DNA of 23,132 bases from a virus, in IMG/VR virus record IMGVR_UViG_3300048508_000056, positions 1 through 23,132 of that record; one strand, written 5' to 3'. The notes below the pieces were generated by a model. It was given only the letters and a program-made list of their open reading frames with translations. It had not been told where the DNA came from and made no database searches. Numbering within the stretch: position 1 is the stretch's first letter; each line of letters opens with the position of its first letter. Below, piece by piece: positions 8,117-15,492 of this stretch. The position numbers and the translations under genes are program-made.

Positions 8117-8841
8117 AGATTTTGGTTACAGGTCACAAAGGTTTTATTGGTAAGAATGTATTTTCTTATTTGCAAGAGAACTTTGGAAGTTCAAATGTGT
8201 GTGGTATTGATAGACCTGAAGGTGTAGAAAATTTTAGTGGTGGTGATTACGATCTAGTTGTTCATCTTGCAGCATTTGCTAATATTAGAGAGAGTTTGGA
8301 GAACCCTAAAAAGTTCTACGAAAACAATGTAATAAATGCAAAAAAATTATTTGATTGGTGTGGGGAAAAAAATACTCGTCTTCTTTATGCTTCCTCTAGC
8401 GCAGTTGAAGAAGATTATTGGGAAAATCCATATGCAATGACTAAATGGATTAATGAGCAGATGTCACCACCAAACTCTGTTGGAATGCGATTCACTACCG
8501 TATATGGTCCAGATAGTCGTTCAGATATGATGTATCGTATGCTTGAGGATAAGACTGCAACCTATGTGACTAATCATAAACGTGATTGGATACATGTAAC
8601 GGATGTTTGTCGTGCTATTCTCTATCTTGCTCCTACCAATATTTGTGGACCAGTTTCTGTTGGTTCTGGACAATCGGTATATGTAAAAGATCTTGCTAAA
8701 AAAATGGGCATGGGACATTTGCCAGTTAAAGAACTGACCCCTGGAGAACGCCAAGATAATGTTGCAGACATTAGTTTACTAAGTAGTACGGGGTGGCGTC
8801 CTACTATCAATGTCCTAGATACTGTCAATGACAACACCTAA
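8113..8841 (+). CDS. NAD-dependent epimerase/dehydratase (extended SDR family)
   Basis: This 242-residue Rossmann-fold enzyme resembles nucleotide-sugar epimerases and dehydratases. The NAD-binding motif is T6-G-H-K-G-F-I-G13. The active site shows Ser in ASSSA (93-97) and Y107-A-M-T-K111. The family tail GERQDNVADISLLSSTGWRP is typical of enzymes acting on UDP- or GDP-sugars. It is shorter than the usual 300 or more residues, mainly in the C-terminal substrate domain, so the substrate is uncertain. It may modify a sugar of the host surface or phage particle. The start overlaps the gp46 stop (ATGA), so it is transcribed with the recombination genes. The end overlaps a 57-residue ORF by 14 bases. 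Confidence 0.82.
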   Translation: MKILVTGHKGFIGKNVFSYLQENFGSSNVCGIDRPEGVENFSGGDYDLVVHLAAFANIRESLENPKKFYENNVINAKKLFDWCGEKNTRLLYASSSAVEEDYWENPYAMTKWINEQMSPPNSVGMRFTTVYGPDSRSDMMYRMLEDKTATYVTNHKRDWIHVTDVCRAILYLAPTNICGPVSVGSGQSVYVKDLAKKMGMGHLPVKELTPGERQDNVADISLLSSTGWRPTINVLDTVNDNT

Positions 8842-9001
8842 TTGGCAACACCATTCAAAAAAAGAACAAAAACGAAAACTTAAACCTCAAGCAATGAGAG
8901 CAAGGCGCGAAGCATTGCGCCAGTTCAAAAAGCGTCATATGGGTTGTCCTAAGGGCAACCCTTCTTTGTATACTGTGTGTACTTCAAACGAATCCCGATG
9001 A
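8828..9001 (+). CDS. Small basic protein, 57 residues, unknown function
   Basis: This ORF starts inside the SDR gene and its TGA overlaps the ATG of the vWA gene as ATGA, the junction style used across this genome. The product is strongly basic in its first 38 residues (KKEQKRKLKPQAMRARREAL), which could bind nucleic acid, and then has GCPKGNP. That last part is encoded by a hairpin that also looks like a terminator (8941-8961), so the C-terminus may be an accident of the terminator sequence. I do not recognise the protein. The overlap pattern is the main support. Confidence 0.5.
   Translation: MTTPNWQHHSKKEQKRKLKPQAMRARREALRQFKKRHMGCPKGNPSLYTVCTSNESR
8941..8967 (+). terminator. Hairpin terminator upstream of the vWA gene
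   Basis: GGGTTGTCC (8941-8949) pairs with GGGCAACCC (8953-8961) over nine positions, one a T-G wobble, around a three-base loop. TTCTTT follows. It would end transcripts from the SDR gene. It lies inside the 57-residue ORF, and a TATACT -10 element follows seven bases later, giving a terminator-promoter junction. Confidence 0.65.
8969..8995 (+). promoter_or_regulatory. -10 element TATACT and leader of the vWA gene
   Basis: TATACT (8969-8974) lies 23 bases before the ATG at 8998, with transcription expected near 8981. A weak -35 candidate, TTGTCC, is 19 bases upstream, inside the hairpin. The leader TTCAAACGAATC recurs with one change before cobS (TTCAAACAAATC), which also has TATACT at the same distance. 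Neither leader has a Shine-Dalgarno sequence. Confidence 0.5.
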
Positions 9002-11139
9002 CTATCAACCACGAAGTCAAAGGACAACTTGCTAAACTCCTTGCTACCGAAGACCTGGTAGTGGAGCACAGGTCTGTTGATACCGCTCAGTTTAATGTTC
9101 ATACTCGTGTGCTGACACTTCCTCAATGGAACAAAGCGTCTAACACTGTATATGATCTGTTGGTTGGACATGAAGTTGGTCATGCCCTATATACTCCAGA
9201 TGAAGATTGGATCAAGACTCGTAAGATCTCACCTCAGATCGTAAATGTTGTTGAAGATGCTCGTATTGAAAAGATGATGAAGCGTCGTTATGGTGGTCTC
9301 TCTAAGACCTTTTATCGTGGTTATGAGGAATTGGCAGATCAAGACTTCTTTAGTATTGATGGTGAAGATCTGTCAATATTTAACCTAGCAGATAAAATTA
9401 ATTTGTATTGTAAAATTGGAAATTATGTAGATATTCCATTTACATGTAGGGAAGAAGAACTTTTACTCATGGTTCGTGACTGTGAGACTTTTGCTGAAGT
9501 TCTTGATGCATCAGAAGCAATTCATAACTACTGCAAAAATGAACAACAAGAATCCACTTCAGAAGTTCAATCACAACCTAATCATGGTGGGTCTTCCCCC
9601 CAGTCACAGGGATCAGGTGGTGAGGAGGGAGAATCAGAATCCCAGATCGATCCCTCATCCAGGGGAAAATCCGACGATTCTAAAGTTGATGGTCTTCCTG
9701 GACCTTCCAGTGATGTAGATACTGGTGGAGATGATGATCAACCCATTGATGTTGAGACTATGAAGTCTTTTGATGATGCCATCAAAGATCTCATTGGTAG
9801 TGATCAGGGAGAGAATCAGTATCTTGAAGTTCCTAGAGTTAATTTAGATAATATTATTATTGATAATGCCGAGGTATATCAACATGTTCCTGCTGCTTGG
9901 GAGAATGAGAGATATGCATCAACAAATATATTTGATGAAGTTGATTCTCGATATATTAAATTTAAAAAGTCTGCACAGAAGGAAGTAAATTACTTAGTTA
10001 AAGAATTTGAGTGTAAGAAGTCTGCTAGTGCATATGCACGTTCGACTACATCTCGTACTGGTGTTCTTGATTGTACTAAGTTGCACACTTATAAGTACCA
10101 TGAAGACTTATTTAAAAAAGTATCGGTTATCCCTGATGGTAAGAACCATGGTCTAGTATTCATCATTGATTGGTCTGGTTCTATGGCAGATGTTCTTACT
10201 GATACTGTTAAACAACTTTATAATTTGATATGGTTTTGTAAGAAAGTTCAAATCCCATTTGAGGTTTATGCTTTTACTAATGAGTATCCAAAAATAAAGT
10301 ATGAATACGATGCTGATGGTGAACGTAAACCAATCATGCCTGGTCCTGCATATAAAAAAGTTGATGGTTGTGTTCAGGTTTATGACCACTTCTCTTTGTT
10401 GAATATGTTTTCGAGTAAGACTAAAGGATCTGAACTTGATATACAAATGCGTAATATCTATCGTATTTCTGAAGCATTTGGTAGACAGCATTATACTTAT
10501 TATGAAATTCCTATGGGTCTAACTTTGTCAGGAACACCTTTGAATGACACTCTTATTTGCTTGCATGAAATTCTTCCTAAATTTAAAATGGAGAATGGTG
10601 TTGAAAAAGTTCAATGTGTAATTCTTACTGATGGGGAGGCACCTCCTTTGAAGTATCATAAAATAGTTCAACGTCATTGGGAATGTGATCCATACCTTGG
10701 TGTTCGTCAGGTTGGTCCTACTTGCATCCTTCGCGATCGTAAACTTGGTACTACATATAATCTAGGTGGTAATTGGTATGAAGTAACTGATGTTCTTTTA
10801 ACTCATCTTAAAGAAAAGTTTACTGATACTAACTTTATTGGTATTAGAGTGCTTGAAGGTCGTGATACTCATGCCTTTATTGCTCGATATGTTGGTCGAT
10901 GGAATGATGATCATGATAAACTATTTGATAGTTGGAAAAAGGAACGAACATTTACAGTTACTAATTCTGGATATCATGCTTACTTTGCATTGTCTTCAAA
11001 TTCTCTTTCTCAGGATAATATTTTTGATGTCAAAGAGGATGCAACAAAGACACAGATTAAGTCTGCATTTGTAAAAAGTCTAAGAACTAAAAAGATGAAC
11101 AAACGTGTTCTTAATGAGTTCATCTCTCTTGTCGCATGA
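8998..11139 (+). CDS. CobT-like protein with metallopeptidase-like HExxH and von Willebrand A domain
   Basis: This is a 713-residue protein. The N-terminal part carries a zinc-metallopeptidase-like motif HEVGH (58-62). An acidic, Ser/Gly/Gln-rich linker that looks disordered follows (about 190-260). The C-terminal vWA domain has the MIDAS motif D391-W-S-G-S395, and the TDGE further on may contribute to the same site. The layout resembles CobT-type cobaltochelatase subunits, which work with AAA+ partners; here CobS is the next gene. Two readings are possible: metal insertion into a tetrapyrrole, or an adaptor/peptidase that lets the ATPase remodel a protein, as in MoxR-vWA pairs. I chose the ATG at 8998 (ATGA overlap); a GTG at 8977 would add seven residues. 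A large CobN-type subunit is not in the window. Confidence 0.78.
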   Translation: MTINHEVKGQLAKLLATEDLVVEHRSVDTAQFNVHTRVLTLPQWNKASNTVYDLLVGHEVGHALYTPDEDWIKTRKISPQIVNVVEDARIEKMMKRRYGGLSKTFYRGYEELADQDFFSIDGEDLSIFNLADKINLYCKIGNYVDIPFTCREEELLLMVRDCETFAEVLDASEAIHNYCKNEQQESTSEVQSQPNHGGSSPQSQGSGGEEGESESQIDPSSRGKSDDSKVDGLPGPSSDVDTGGDDDQPIDVETMKSFDDAIKDLIGSDQGENQYLEVPRVNLDNIIIDNAEVYQHVPAAWENERYASTNIFDEVDSRYIKFKKSAQKEVNYLVKEFECKKSASAYARSTTSRTGVLDCTKLHTYKYHEDLFKKVSVIPDGKNHGLVFIIDWSGSMADVLTDTVKQLYNLIWFCKKVQIPFEVYAFTNEYPKIKYEYDADGERKPIMPGPAYKKVDGCVQVYDHFSLLNMFSSKTKGSELDIQMRNIYRISEAFGRQHYTYYEIPMGLTLSGTPLNDTLICLHEILPKFKMENGVEKVQCVILTDGEAPPLKYHKIVQRHWECDPYLGVRQVGPTCILRDRKLGTTYNLGGNWYEVTDVLLTHLKEKFTDTNFIGIRVLEGRDTHAFIARYVGRWNDDHDKLFDSWKKERTFTVTNSGYHAYFALSSNSLSQDNIFDVKEDATKTQIKSAFVKSLRTKKMNKRVLNEFISLVA

Positions 11140-11159
11140 CAATTTAAAAACTGTCTATC

Positions 11160-11177
11160 GGGGGATCAAAATCCCCC
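11160..11177 (+). other. Perfect hairpin between the vWA gene and cobS
   Basis: GGGGGAT (11160-11166) and ATCCCCC (11171-11177) form a perfect 7-bp stem with a CAAA loop. No T-run follows, so it is not a standard terminator. It stands ten bases before a TATACT element, the same arrangement as the hairpin before the vWA gene. It could mark the end of that message, protect its 3' end, or bind a regulator. Confidence 0.6.
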
Positions 11178-11187
11178 ACATATCATC

Positions 11188-11213
11188 TATACTAACTTCA
11201 GTTCAAACAAATC
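11188..11213 (+). promoter_or_regulatory. -10 element TATACT and leader of cobS
   Basis: TATACT at 11188-11193 lies 22 bases before the cobS ATG. The leader contains TTCAAACAAATC (11202-11213), nearly identical to the vWA gene leader. No -35 match is seen at 17 bases, and there is no Shine-Dalgarno sequence. The shared arrangement suggests the two genes are switched on together from separate starts. Confidence 0.48.
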
Positions 11214-11215
11214 AA

Positions 11216-12316
11216 ATGTCTCTCTCATCCGAATTTATTCGCACTTCCCTTCAGGGGTTGTATGGTGAGTCTATTGCTGCTGCTGATATTCGTGCCTGGT
11301 GTGCTATGAATGGTGCGAACTATCAAACAGTTACGAATAAACTTGCTGATTACAAATCCAGTCGCGGAAAGTGGAACTTGACTGTACAAGAAAAACTAGA
11401 ACAAAACTTTAATGCTCCTTCTGTACTTCCTGCTCTAGAAACTAATTTGATTCCAGAAAAAGATGATACCTTCGTCAAGTTTGGTAGTTTTGGTGATATT
11501 AAAAAAATTATTCAGTCCCGTTTATTTTATCCAACGTTTATCACGGGTCTTTCTGGTAATGGTAAAACGTTCTCGGTTGAACAAGCATGTGCTCAACTTG
11601 GTCGAGAATTGATTAGAGTAAACATTACAATTGAAACAGATGAAGACGATCTTATTGGTGGTTTCCGTCTTGTTGATGGCAACACCGTCTGGCATAATGG
11701 CCCAGTCATTGAAGCACTCCAGCGTGGAGCAATCTTGCTCCTTGACGAAATCGATCTCGCCTCAAATAAAATTCTCTGTCTTCAGTCTATTCTCGAAGGA
11801 AAGGGAATTTTCCTTAAGAAGATTGGTAAATTTGTTGCTCCCTCAGAAGGTTTCAACGTACTCGCAACCGCAAACACTAAAGGTAAGGGATCCGAGGACG
11901 GACGATTTATTGGAACTAACGTGCTCAATGAAGCATTCCTTGAAAGATTCCCAGTAACTTTTGAGCAATCTTATCCAAGTCCTTCTACTGAACAAAAAAT
12001 CTTGGAAGGAATTTGTTTGGATCATGGTATTGAAGATCGCGAATTCTGTAAGTACCTTGTTGACTGGGCAGATATTATCCGTAAGACTTTTTATGATGGT
12101 GGTATTGAAGAGATTATCTCTACTCGCCGTCTTGTTCATATCATCAAGGCATATATGATCTTTAAAAGTAAAAGCAAAGCAATTGAGGTTTGTGTAAATC
12201 GCTTTGACGATGATACTAAGCAAGCATTTACAGAACTCTATGATAAAGTAGATGCTGATTTTGAATACACTGAAACTAGCGAATCTGATTCAATTGACTC
12301 AGGTCTCGCATCCTGA
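11216..12316 (+). CDS. cobS: CobS-like AAA+ ATPase (MoxR/cobaltochelatase type)
   Basis: This 366-residue protein matches the CobS proteins common in T4-like cyanophages. Walker A is G111-LSGNGK-T118, Walker B is LLLDEID (174-180), and a sensor-1 Asn lies in VLATANT. The N-terminal 75 residues form a small helical domain (DIRAWCAMNGANYQTVTNKL) typical of CobS. Classical CobS is the ATPase of aerobic cobalt chelation in cobalamin synthesis. In a phage the target may instead be another metal centre or protein. I chose the ATG at 11216; the open frame extends back to 11105, but that part overlaps the vWA gene and the hairpin. Its vWA partner is directly upstream. Confidence 0.88.
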   Translation: MSLSSEFIRTSLQGLYGESIAAADIRAWCAMNGANYQTVTNKLADYKSSRGKWNLTVQEKLEQNFNAPSVLPALETNLIPEKDDTFVKFGSFGDIKKIIQSRLFYPTFITGLSGNGKTFSVEQACAQLGRELIRVNITIETDEDDLIGGFRLVDGNTVWHNGPVIEALQRGAILLLDEIDLASNKILCLQSILEGKGIFLKKIGKFVAPSEGFNVLATANTKGKGSEDGRFIGTNVLNEAFLERFPVTFEQSYPSPSTEQKILEGICLDHGIEDREFCKYLVDWADIIRKTFYDGGIEEIISTRRLVHIIKAYMIFKSKSKAIEVCVNRFDDDTKQAFTELYDKVDADFEYTETSESDSIDSGLAS

Positions 12317-12322
12317 TATAAT
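12294..12322 (+). promoter_or_regulatory. Strong sigma-70 promoter before the DUF3310 gene
   Basis: TTGACT (12294-12299) and TATAAT (12317-12322) are separated by exactly 17 bases, and the -10 is extended by TG at 12314-12315. This is the closest match to a bacterial consensus promoter that I found in the window. It lies in the end of cobS and would start transcription near 12329, driving the replisome genes (DUF3310, gp45, gp44 and on) early with host polymerase. Confidence 0.75.
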
Positions 12323-12324
12323 AT

Positions 12325-12345
12325 GGGAGGATTATAATGCCTCCC
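12325..12345 (+). other. Hairpin GGGAGG/CCTCCC covering a ribosome site
   Basis: GGGAGG (12325-12330) pairs with CCTCCC (12340-12345) around a nine-base loop that contains the ATG at 12337. GGGAGG is also a good Shine-Dalgarno sequence for that ATG, so folding would hide it. The element overlaps the expected transcription start of the promoter just upstream. ATTTTTATT follows, so a weak terminator is also possible. Confidence 0.5.
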
Positions 12346-12969
12346 CACATTTTTATTATGAGTACTACTATGGCAAAACATTCCAAGTATTATTACGAGT
12401 ATGATCGTAATGATCTTAATCGAAAAAATCCTTTTGATGATAATATGCCTCCCTGGGGACATAGTGACATGGAAGCACTTGGTGCCTCTTACTATAAAAC
12501 CTACGCTCAGAATCAAGATGTTTTTTATCCAACAGATCACCCAAGTCAAGAGTTTTGGCATGAAGATGGGATTGAATTTGTTGGTAATCCTGATGGAATC
12601 ACTACTACGTTTGACTTTACTATGGAATCAGAAGACAAAATTGATCTAAATCTTGATCAACTTTCAAACAATGGTTTTTGGAAGTATGAAGAAGATCTTA
12701 CTATGAAACAGGTTCGTGAATACCTCTCAGAAACGTATAGATCACATTATGTTTCTAAAGAATCTAAGACACAAACTCTAGATCTTGTTGAAGCAATTGG
12801 TGACGCTGAACCATTTTGCCGTTCTAATGCAATCAAGTATCTTTCTCGTTTTGGTAAAAAGAACGGCAAATCAAAAGGTGATATTTTGAAAGCAATTCAC
12901 TACTGCATTCTTCTTTATCACTTCTCTGGACTACACAATGAAACTAAGGGAACCTATGAAACTTTCTGA
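12337..12969 (+). CDS. DUF3310 domain protein (T7 gp1.7 nucleotide-kinase-like region)
   Basis: This is a 210-residue protein. Its C-terminal part (about 147-195) has the DUF3310 pattern DLVEAIGDAEPFCRSNAIKY, then LSRFGKKNGKSKGDILKAIHY. In phage T7 the related gp1.7 is a nucleotide kinase, so a role in deoxynucleotide supply is plausible. The N-terminal 110 residues are polar and aromatic-rich and I do not recognise them. The start is uncertain: ATG 12337 has GGGAGG six bases upstream, but that site lies in a hairpin and at the promoter start point, so ATG 12358 or 12370 (MAKHSKYYY) may be used. The 3' end overlaps the gp45 start by 14 bases. Confidence 0.72.
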   Translation: MPPHIFIMSTTMAKHSKYYYEYDRNDLNRKNPFDDNMPPWGHSDMEALGASYYKTYAQNQDVFYPTDHPSQEFWHEDGIEFVGNPDGITTTFDFTMESEDKIDLNLDQLSNNGFWKYEEDLTMKQVREYLSETYRSHYVSKESKTQTLDLVEAIGDAEPFCRSNAIKYLSRFGKKNGKSKGDILKAIHYCILLYHFSGLHNETKGTYETF

Positions 12970-13618
12970 AAAGACTATTAGCCTGCTTAAAAACTTCTCT
13001 GACATTAATCAGTCAATTCTTTTCAAGAAAGGTAACAAACTACGTACAATTTCAGTAATGAAGAATATTCTTGCTGAAGCAGATATTCCAGAAGACTTTC
13101 CTAAGGACTTTGGAATTTATGACTTGAATCAATTTCTTCGTGGTTTGTTTTTGCACAATAAACCAGAACTTGATTTTACTAATGAGGGGCATGTTGTCAT
13201 TAGAGAAGGTAAAACTAGATCTAAGTATTTCTTTGCAGAACCTAGCGTTATTGTTACTCCTCCTGATAAAGAACTAACTCTTCCAAATGTCGATGTTGAA
13301 TTTGAGATTTCTACAGAGCAACTCGATAAAGTTCGTAAAGCAGTTCTTGCATTTCAACTTCCTGATTTGTCTGTAGTTGGTAAAGCGGGAGTTGTAAAAC
13401 TTGTCGTTCATGACAAAAAGAACGATACTTCAAATGACTTTCAGGTTATGGTTGGTGAAACTGAATCTGAGTTTTGTTTTAACTTTAAGGTTGAGAATAT
13501 TAAAATTCTTCCTGGTTCTTATCACGTCGATATCTCAAGTAAACTTCTCTCAAAGTTTACCAATAATGATTGTGATCTGACTTACTACATCGCTCTAGAA
13601 CCCGATTCATCATTCTAA
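12956..13618 (+). CDS. 45: gp45 sliding clamp
   Basis: This 220-residue protein is the trimeric ring that tethers gp43 polymerase to DNA and also activates late transcription through gp55. It begins MKLSEKTISLLKNFSDIN, matching the start of T4 gp45, and continues with IYDLNQFLRGL, FAEPSVIVTPP and the closing YYIALEPDSSF, close to the T4 ending. I chose the ATG at 12956, which has AAGGGAA upstream and gives the T4-like N-terminus, over the ATG at 12938. The stop overlaps the next ATG (TAATG). Confidence 0.95.
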   Translation: MKLSEKTISLLKNFSDINQSILFKKGNKLRTISVMKNILAEADIPEDFPKDFGIYDLNQFLRGLFLHNKPELDFTNEGHVVIREGKTRSKYFFAEPSVIVTPPDKELTLPNVDVEFEISTEQLDKVRKAVLAFQLPDLSVVGKAGVVKLVVHDKKNDTSNDFQVMVGETESEFCFNFKVENIKILPGSYHVDISSKLLSKFTNNDCDLTYYIALEPDSSF

Positions 13619-13830
13619 TGAAAATAGATGTCACTGCCAGAATTATTGGCAGTGTCTTAGCTATCATCTCATACTTCGTTGTTCTTCATGTGAGTGCAAC
13701 TCTAGGTGCTATGATGATGTTAGTATCTGATGCAATATCAGTGCCATACTTTGTAAGAACTAAATCCTGGGATGTAGTTCTTATGTTAGCATTCTTGCTC
13801 TGTATTTCTTCTTCTAAATTGGTAGCATGA
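13618..13830 (+). CDS. Small membrane protein, 70 residues
   Basis: The product is mostly hydrophobic, with three likely membrane helices at about 9-26, 29-46 and 53-68, and short charged joints (VRTKSWD). I do not recognise a family. Stop/start overlaps on both sides (TAATG with gp45, ATGA with the next ORF) support it as a real gene of the replisome operon. It could anchor something at the membrane or alter the host membrane; nothing in the sequence decides this. Codons 5-13 lie in a strong hairpin (13632-13654). Confidence 0.68.
   Translation: MKIDVTARIIGSVLAIISYFVVLHVSATLGAMMMLVSDAISVPYFVRTKSWDVVLMLAFLLCISSSKLVA
13632..13654 (+). other. 8-bp hairpin just after gene 45
   Basis: CACTGCCA (13632-13639) pairs perfectly with TGGCAGTG (13647-13654) around a seven-base loop. 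It starts 14 bases after the gp45 stop, inside the next small gene. TCTTAG follows, not a T-run, so it is at most a partial terminator or an RNA-processing signal that sets clamp levels apart from downstream genes. Confidence 0.5.
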
Positions 13831-13943
13831 ATCTAAGTATAGAGCAAGCAATGGTGCTATTGCTTTTGTCAAGATGTAAATTTAGTTCTAATTATACTTT
13901 GCATCTCATTCTATTTTTAACACATCTTTCTGAAGAGATCTAA
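13827..13943 (+). CDS. Very small hydrophobic ORF, 38 residues
   Basis: The ORF is joined to its neighbours by an ATGA overlap upstream (13827-13830) and a TAATG overlap downstream (13941-13945). It would fill what otherwise is a 112-base gap. The product (MNLSIEQAMVLLLLSRCKFS and onward to THLSEEI) has a leucine-rich core that might insert into a membrane. No family is recognised. The double overlap is the evidence; the short length keeps confidence low. Confidence 0.42.
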   Translation: MNLSIEQAMVLLLLSRCKFSSNYTLHLILFLTHLSEEI

Positions 13944-14545
13944 TGAACGTAAAAGTCACTGACAAATTAGATGTAGTAGTCATTGATGACTTTCTAGATC
14001 TCATGTCCCATAATCTTTTAAAGCAAGGTGTTAAAGATTCTTCTGTTTGGGGTGTTAGGGAAACGATCTCTCTTGATATTGAAAGAGGTGATCCTAGACT
14101 ATCTTATGGATTTTCTTCTACTATCGTAGAGGATCAAAACCCCGAATACTATTATGGTATTGAGGACTATCATTTTATAAAGATTGTCAAATACATGAAT
14201 GAAAGAGTTAAGGATCTTTTTTGTTTTAAGCAAGTTTTTCGTTGTAGAATGGACATGACCACATACAGAGGAGACAACCAAGTAACCTGTGCCCCTCACA
14301 TTGATTATGATGGGAAGCATTTTACTTCAATTTATCATCTGTCCGAATGCAATGCACCAACAATCATCTATAACCAAAAACTTCTGACTGGAGAAGTTCC
14401 TGATGATATGGTTCTAACTGAGAAGCAGAGAATTGAAGCAAAACCCAACAGGTTGATTATATTTAATGGCAATTATGTTCACACAGGAATGTGTCCAACA
14501 GATGCCCCAATAAGAATTTTAATCAACACAAACTATAAATTATGA
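13943..14545 (+). CDS. 2OG-Fe(II) oxygenase family protein
   Basis: This is a 200-residue double-stranded beta-helix oxygenase. Iron ligands are H119 and D121 (APHIDYDG) and H180 (NYVHTG); R191 (PIRILIN) would bind the carboxylate of 2-oxoglutarate. The arrangement is complete, so activity is likely. The substrate is unknown. Many cyanophages carry several such genes, and proposed roles include protein hydroxylation and modification of nucleic acids or sugars. Overlaps on both sides (TAATG at the start, ATGA into gene 44) place it in the clamp/clamp-loader operon. Confidence 0.83.
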   Translation: MNVKVTDKLDVVVIDDFLDLMSHNLLKQGVKDSSVWGVRETISLDIERGDPRLSYGFSSTIVEDQNPEYYYGIEDYHFIKIVKYMNERVKDLFCFKQVFRCRMDMTTYRGDNQVTCAPHIDYDGKHFTSIYHLSECNAPTIIYNQKLLTGEVPDDMVLTEKQRIEAKPNRLIIFNGNYVHTGMCPTDAPIRILINTNYKL

Positions 14546-15492
14546 CCATGCGTGATGAATTTCTTTGGGTTGAAAAATATCGACCCAAAACCATAGAAGA
14601 TTGTATTCTCCCCAACGATATTAAGAAGACATTTATTGAATTCTTAGCAAAGGGTGAAGTTCCTAATCTTCTTCTTGCTGGACCTGCTGGGTGTGGCAAA
14701 ACTACTATTGCAAAAGCACTCTGTAACGAATTAGGTGTAGACGTTTATGTCATCAACGGATCCGATGAAGGACGATTCCTCGATACTGTCAGAAACAATG
14801 CGAAAAACTTCGCTTCGACCGTATCGCTTACGTCAACTGCTAAACACAAAGTCATCATCATTGATGAGGCAGATAACACAACCCATGATGTACAACTCCT
14901 CCTACGGGCGTTTACTGAGGAGTTTAGTGGCAACTGCAGATTCATCTTCACCTGCAATTACAAAAACAAAATCATTGAACCCCTCCACTCTAGATGTGCC
15001 GTCGTCGAGTTTGGAATCCCTGCAGGAAAAAGACCAGAGATGGCATCAAAGTTCTTCAACCGTCTCAGACAAATCTTGGATGCAGAAGGTGTTGAATATG
15101 ATAACAAGGTCCTGGTAGAATTAATCAATAAGCACTTTCCTGATTGGAGAAGAGTATTAAATGAATGTCAAAGGTATTCTGCGGGGGGTAAGATCGACTC
15201 TGCGATTCTTGCATCATTCAGTAATCTTAAAACTGATGACCTTATTAAAAAACTCAAGGATAAGAACTTTCCTGAGGTACGTAAATGGGTCGTCAATAAT
15301 TTGGACAATGATTCTAGCGTACTCTTGCGTCGGATTTATGATGCTTGTTACGAATCCCTCGTTCCTTCTAGCATTCCTAGTGCTGTGCTTATTTTGGCTA
15401 AGTATCAGTATCAGGTTGCATTTGTTGTGGACCAAGAAATAAACATGCTTGCATGTTTAACTGAAATTATGGTGGAGTGTGAATTCAAATGA
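14542..15492 (+). CDS. 44: gp44 clamp loader large subunit
   Basis: This 316-residue AAA+ ATPase forms the clamp loader with gp62 and opens the gp45 ring onto primer ends. It shows the RFC-type opening WVEKYRPKTIEDCILP, Walker A GPAGCGKT (47-54), Walker B VIIIDEAD (104-111) and the arginine-finger SRC motif (149-151). The C-terminal collar is helical. Length is nearly that of T4 gp44. The start overlaps the oxygenase stop and the stop overlaps the next small ORF, both as ATGA. Its partner gp62 is about 2.7 kb downstream, beyond an accessory insertion, whereas in T4 the two genes are adjacent. Confidence 0.95.
   Translation: MTMRDEFLWVEKYRPKTIEDCILPNDIKKTFIEFLAKGEVPNLLLAGPAGCGKTTIAKALCNELGVDVYVINGSDEGRFLDTVRNNAKNFASTVSLTSTAKHKVIIIDEADNTTHDVQLLLRAFTEEFSGNCRFIFTCNYKNKIIEPLHSRCAVVEFGIPAGKRPEMASKFFNRLRQILDAEGVEYDNKVLVELINKHFPDWRRVLNECQRYSAGGKIDSAILASFSNLKTDDLIKKLKDKNFPEVRKWVVNNLDNDSSVLLRRIYDACYESLVPSSIPSAVLILAKYQYQVAFVVDQEINMLACLTEIMVECEFK

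Noticed and set aside
11129-11142. Hairpin TTGTC/GACAA over the stop codon of the vWA gene
   Set aside because: Five weak pairs without a T-run; the much stronger hairpin at 11160-11177 makes it hard to argue for a separate role.
11105-11215. Upstream extension of cobS by 37 residues
   Set aside because: It would overlap the vWA gene and translate across a hairpin and promoter; the ATG at 11216 gives the usual CobS N-terminus.
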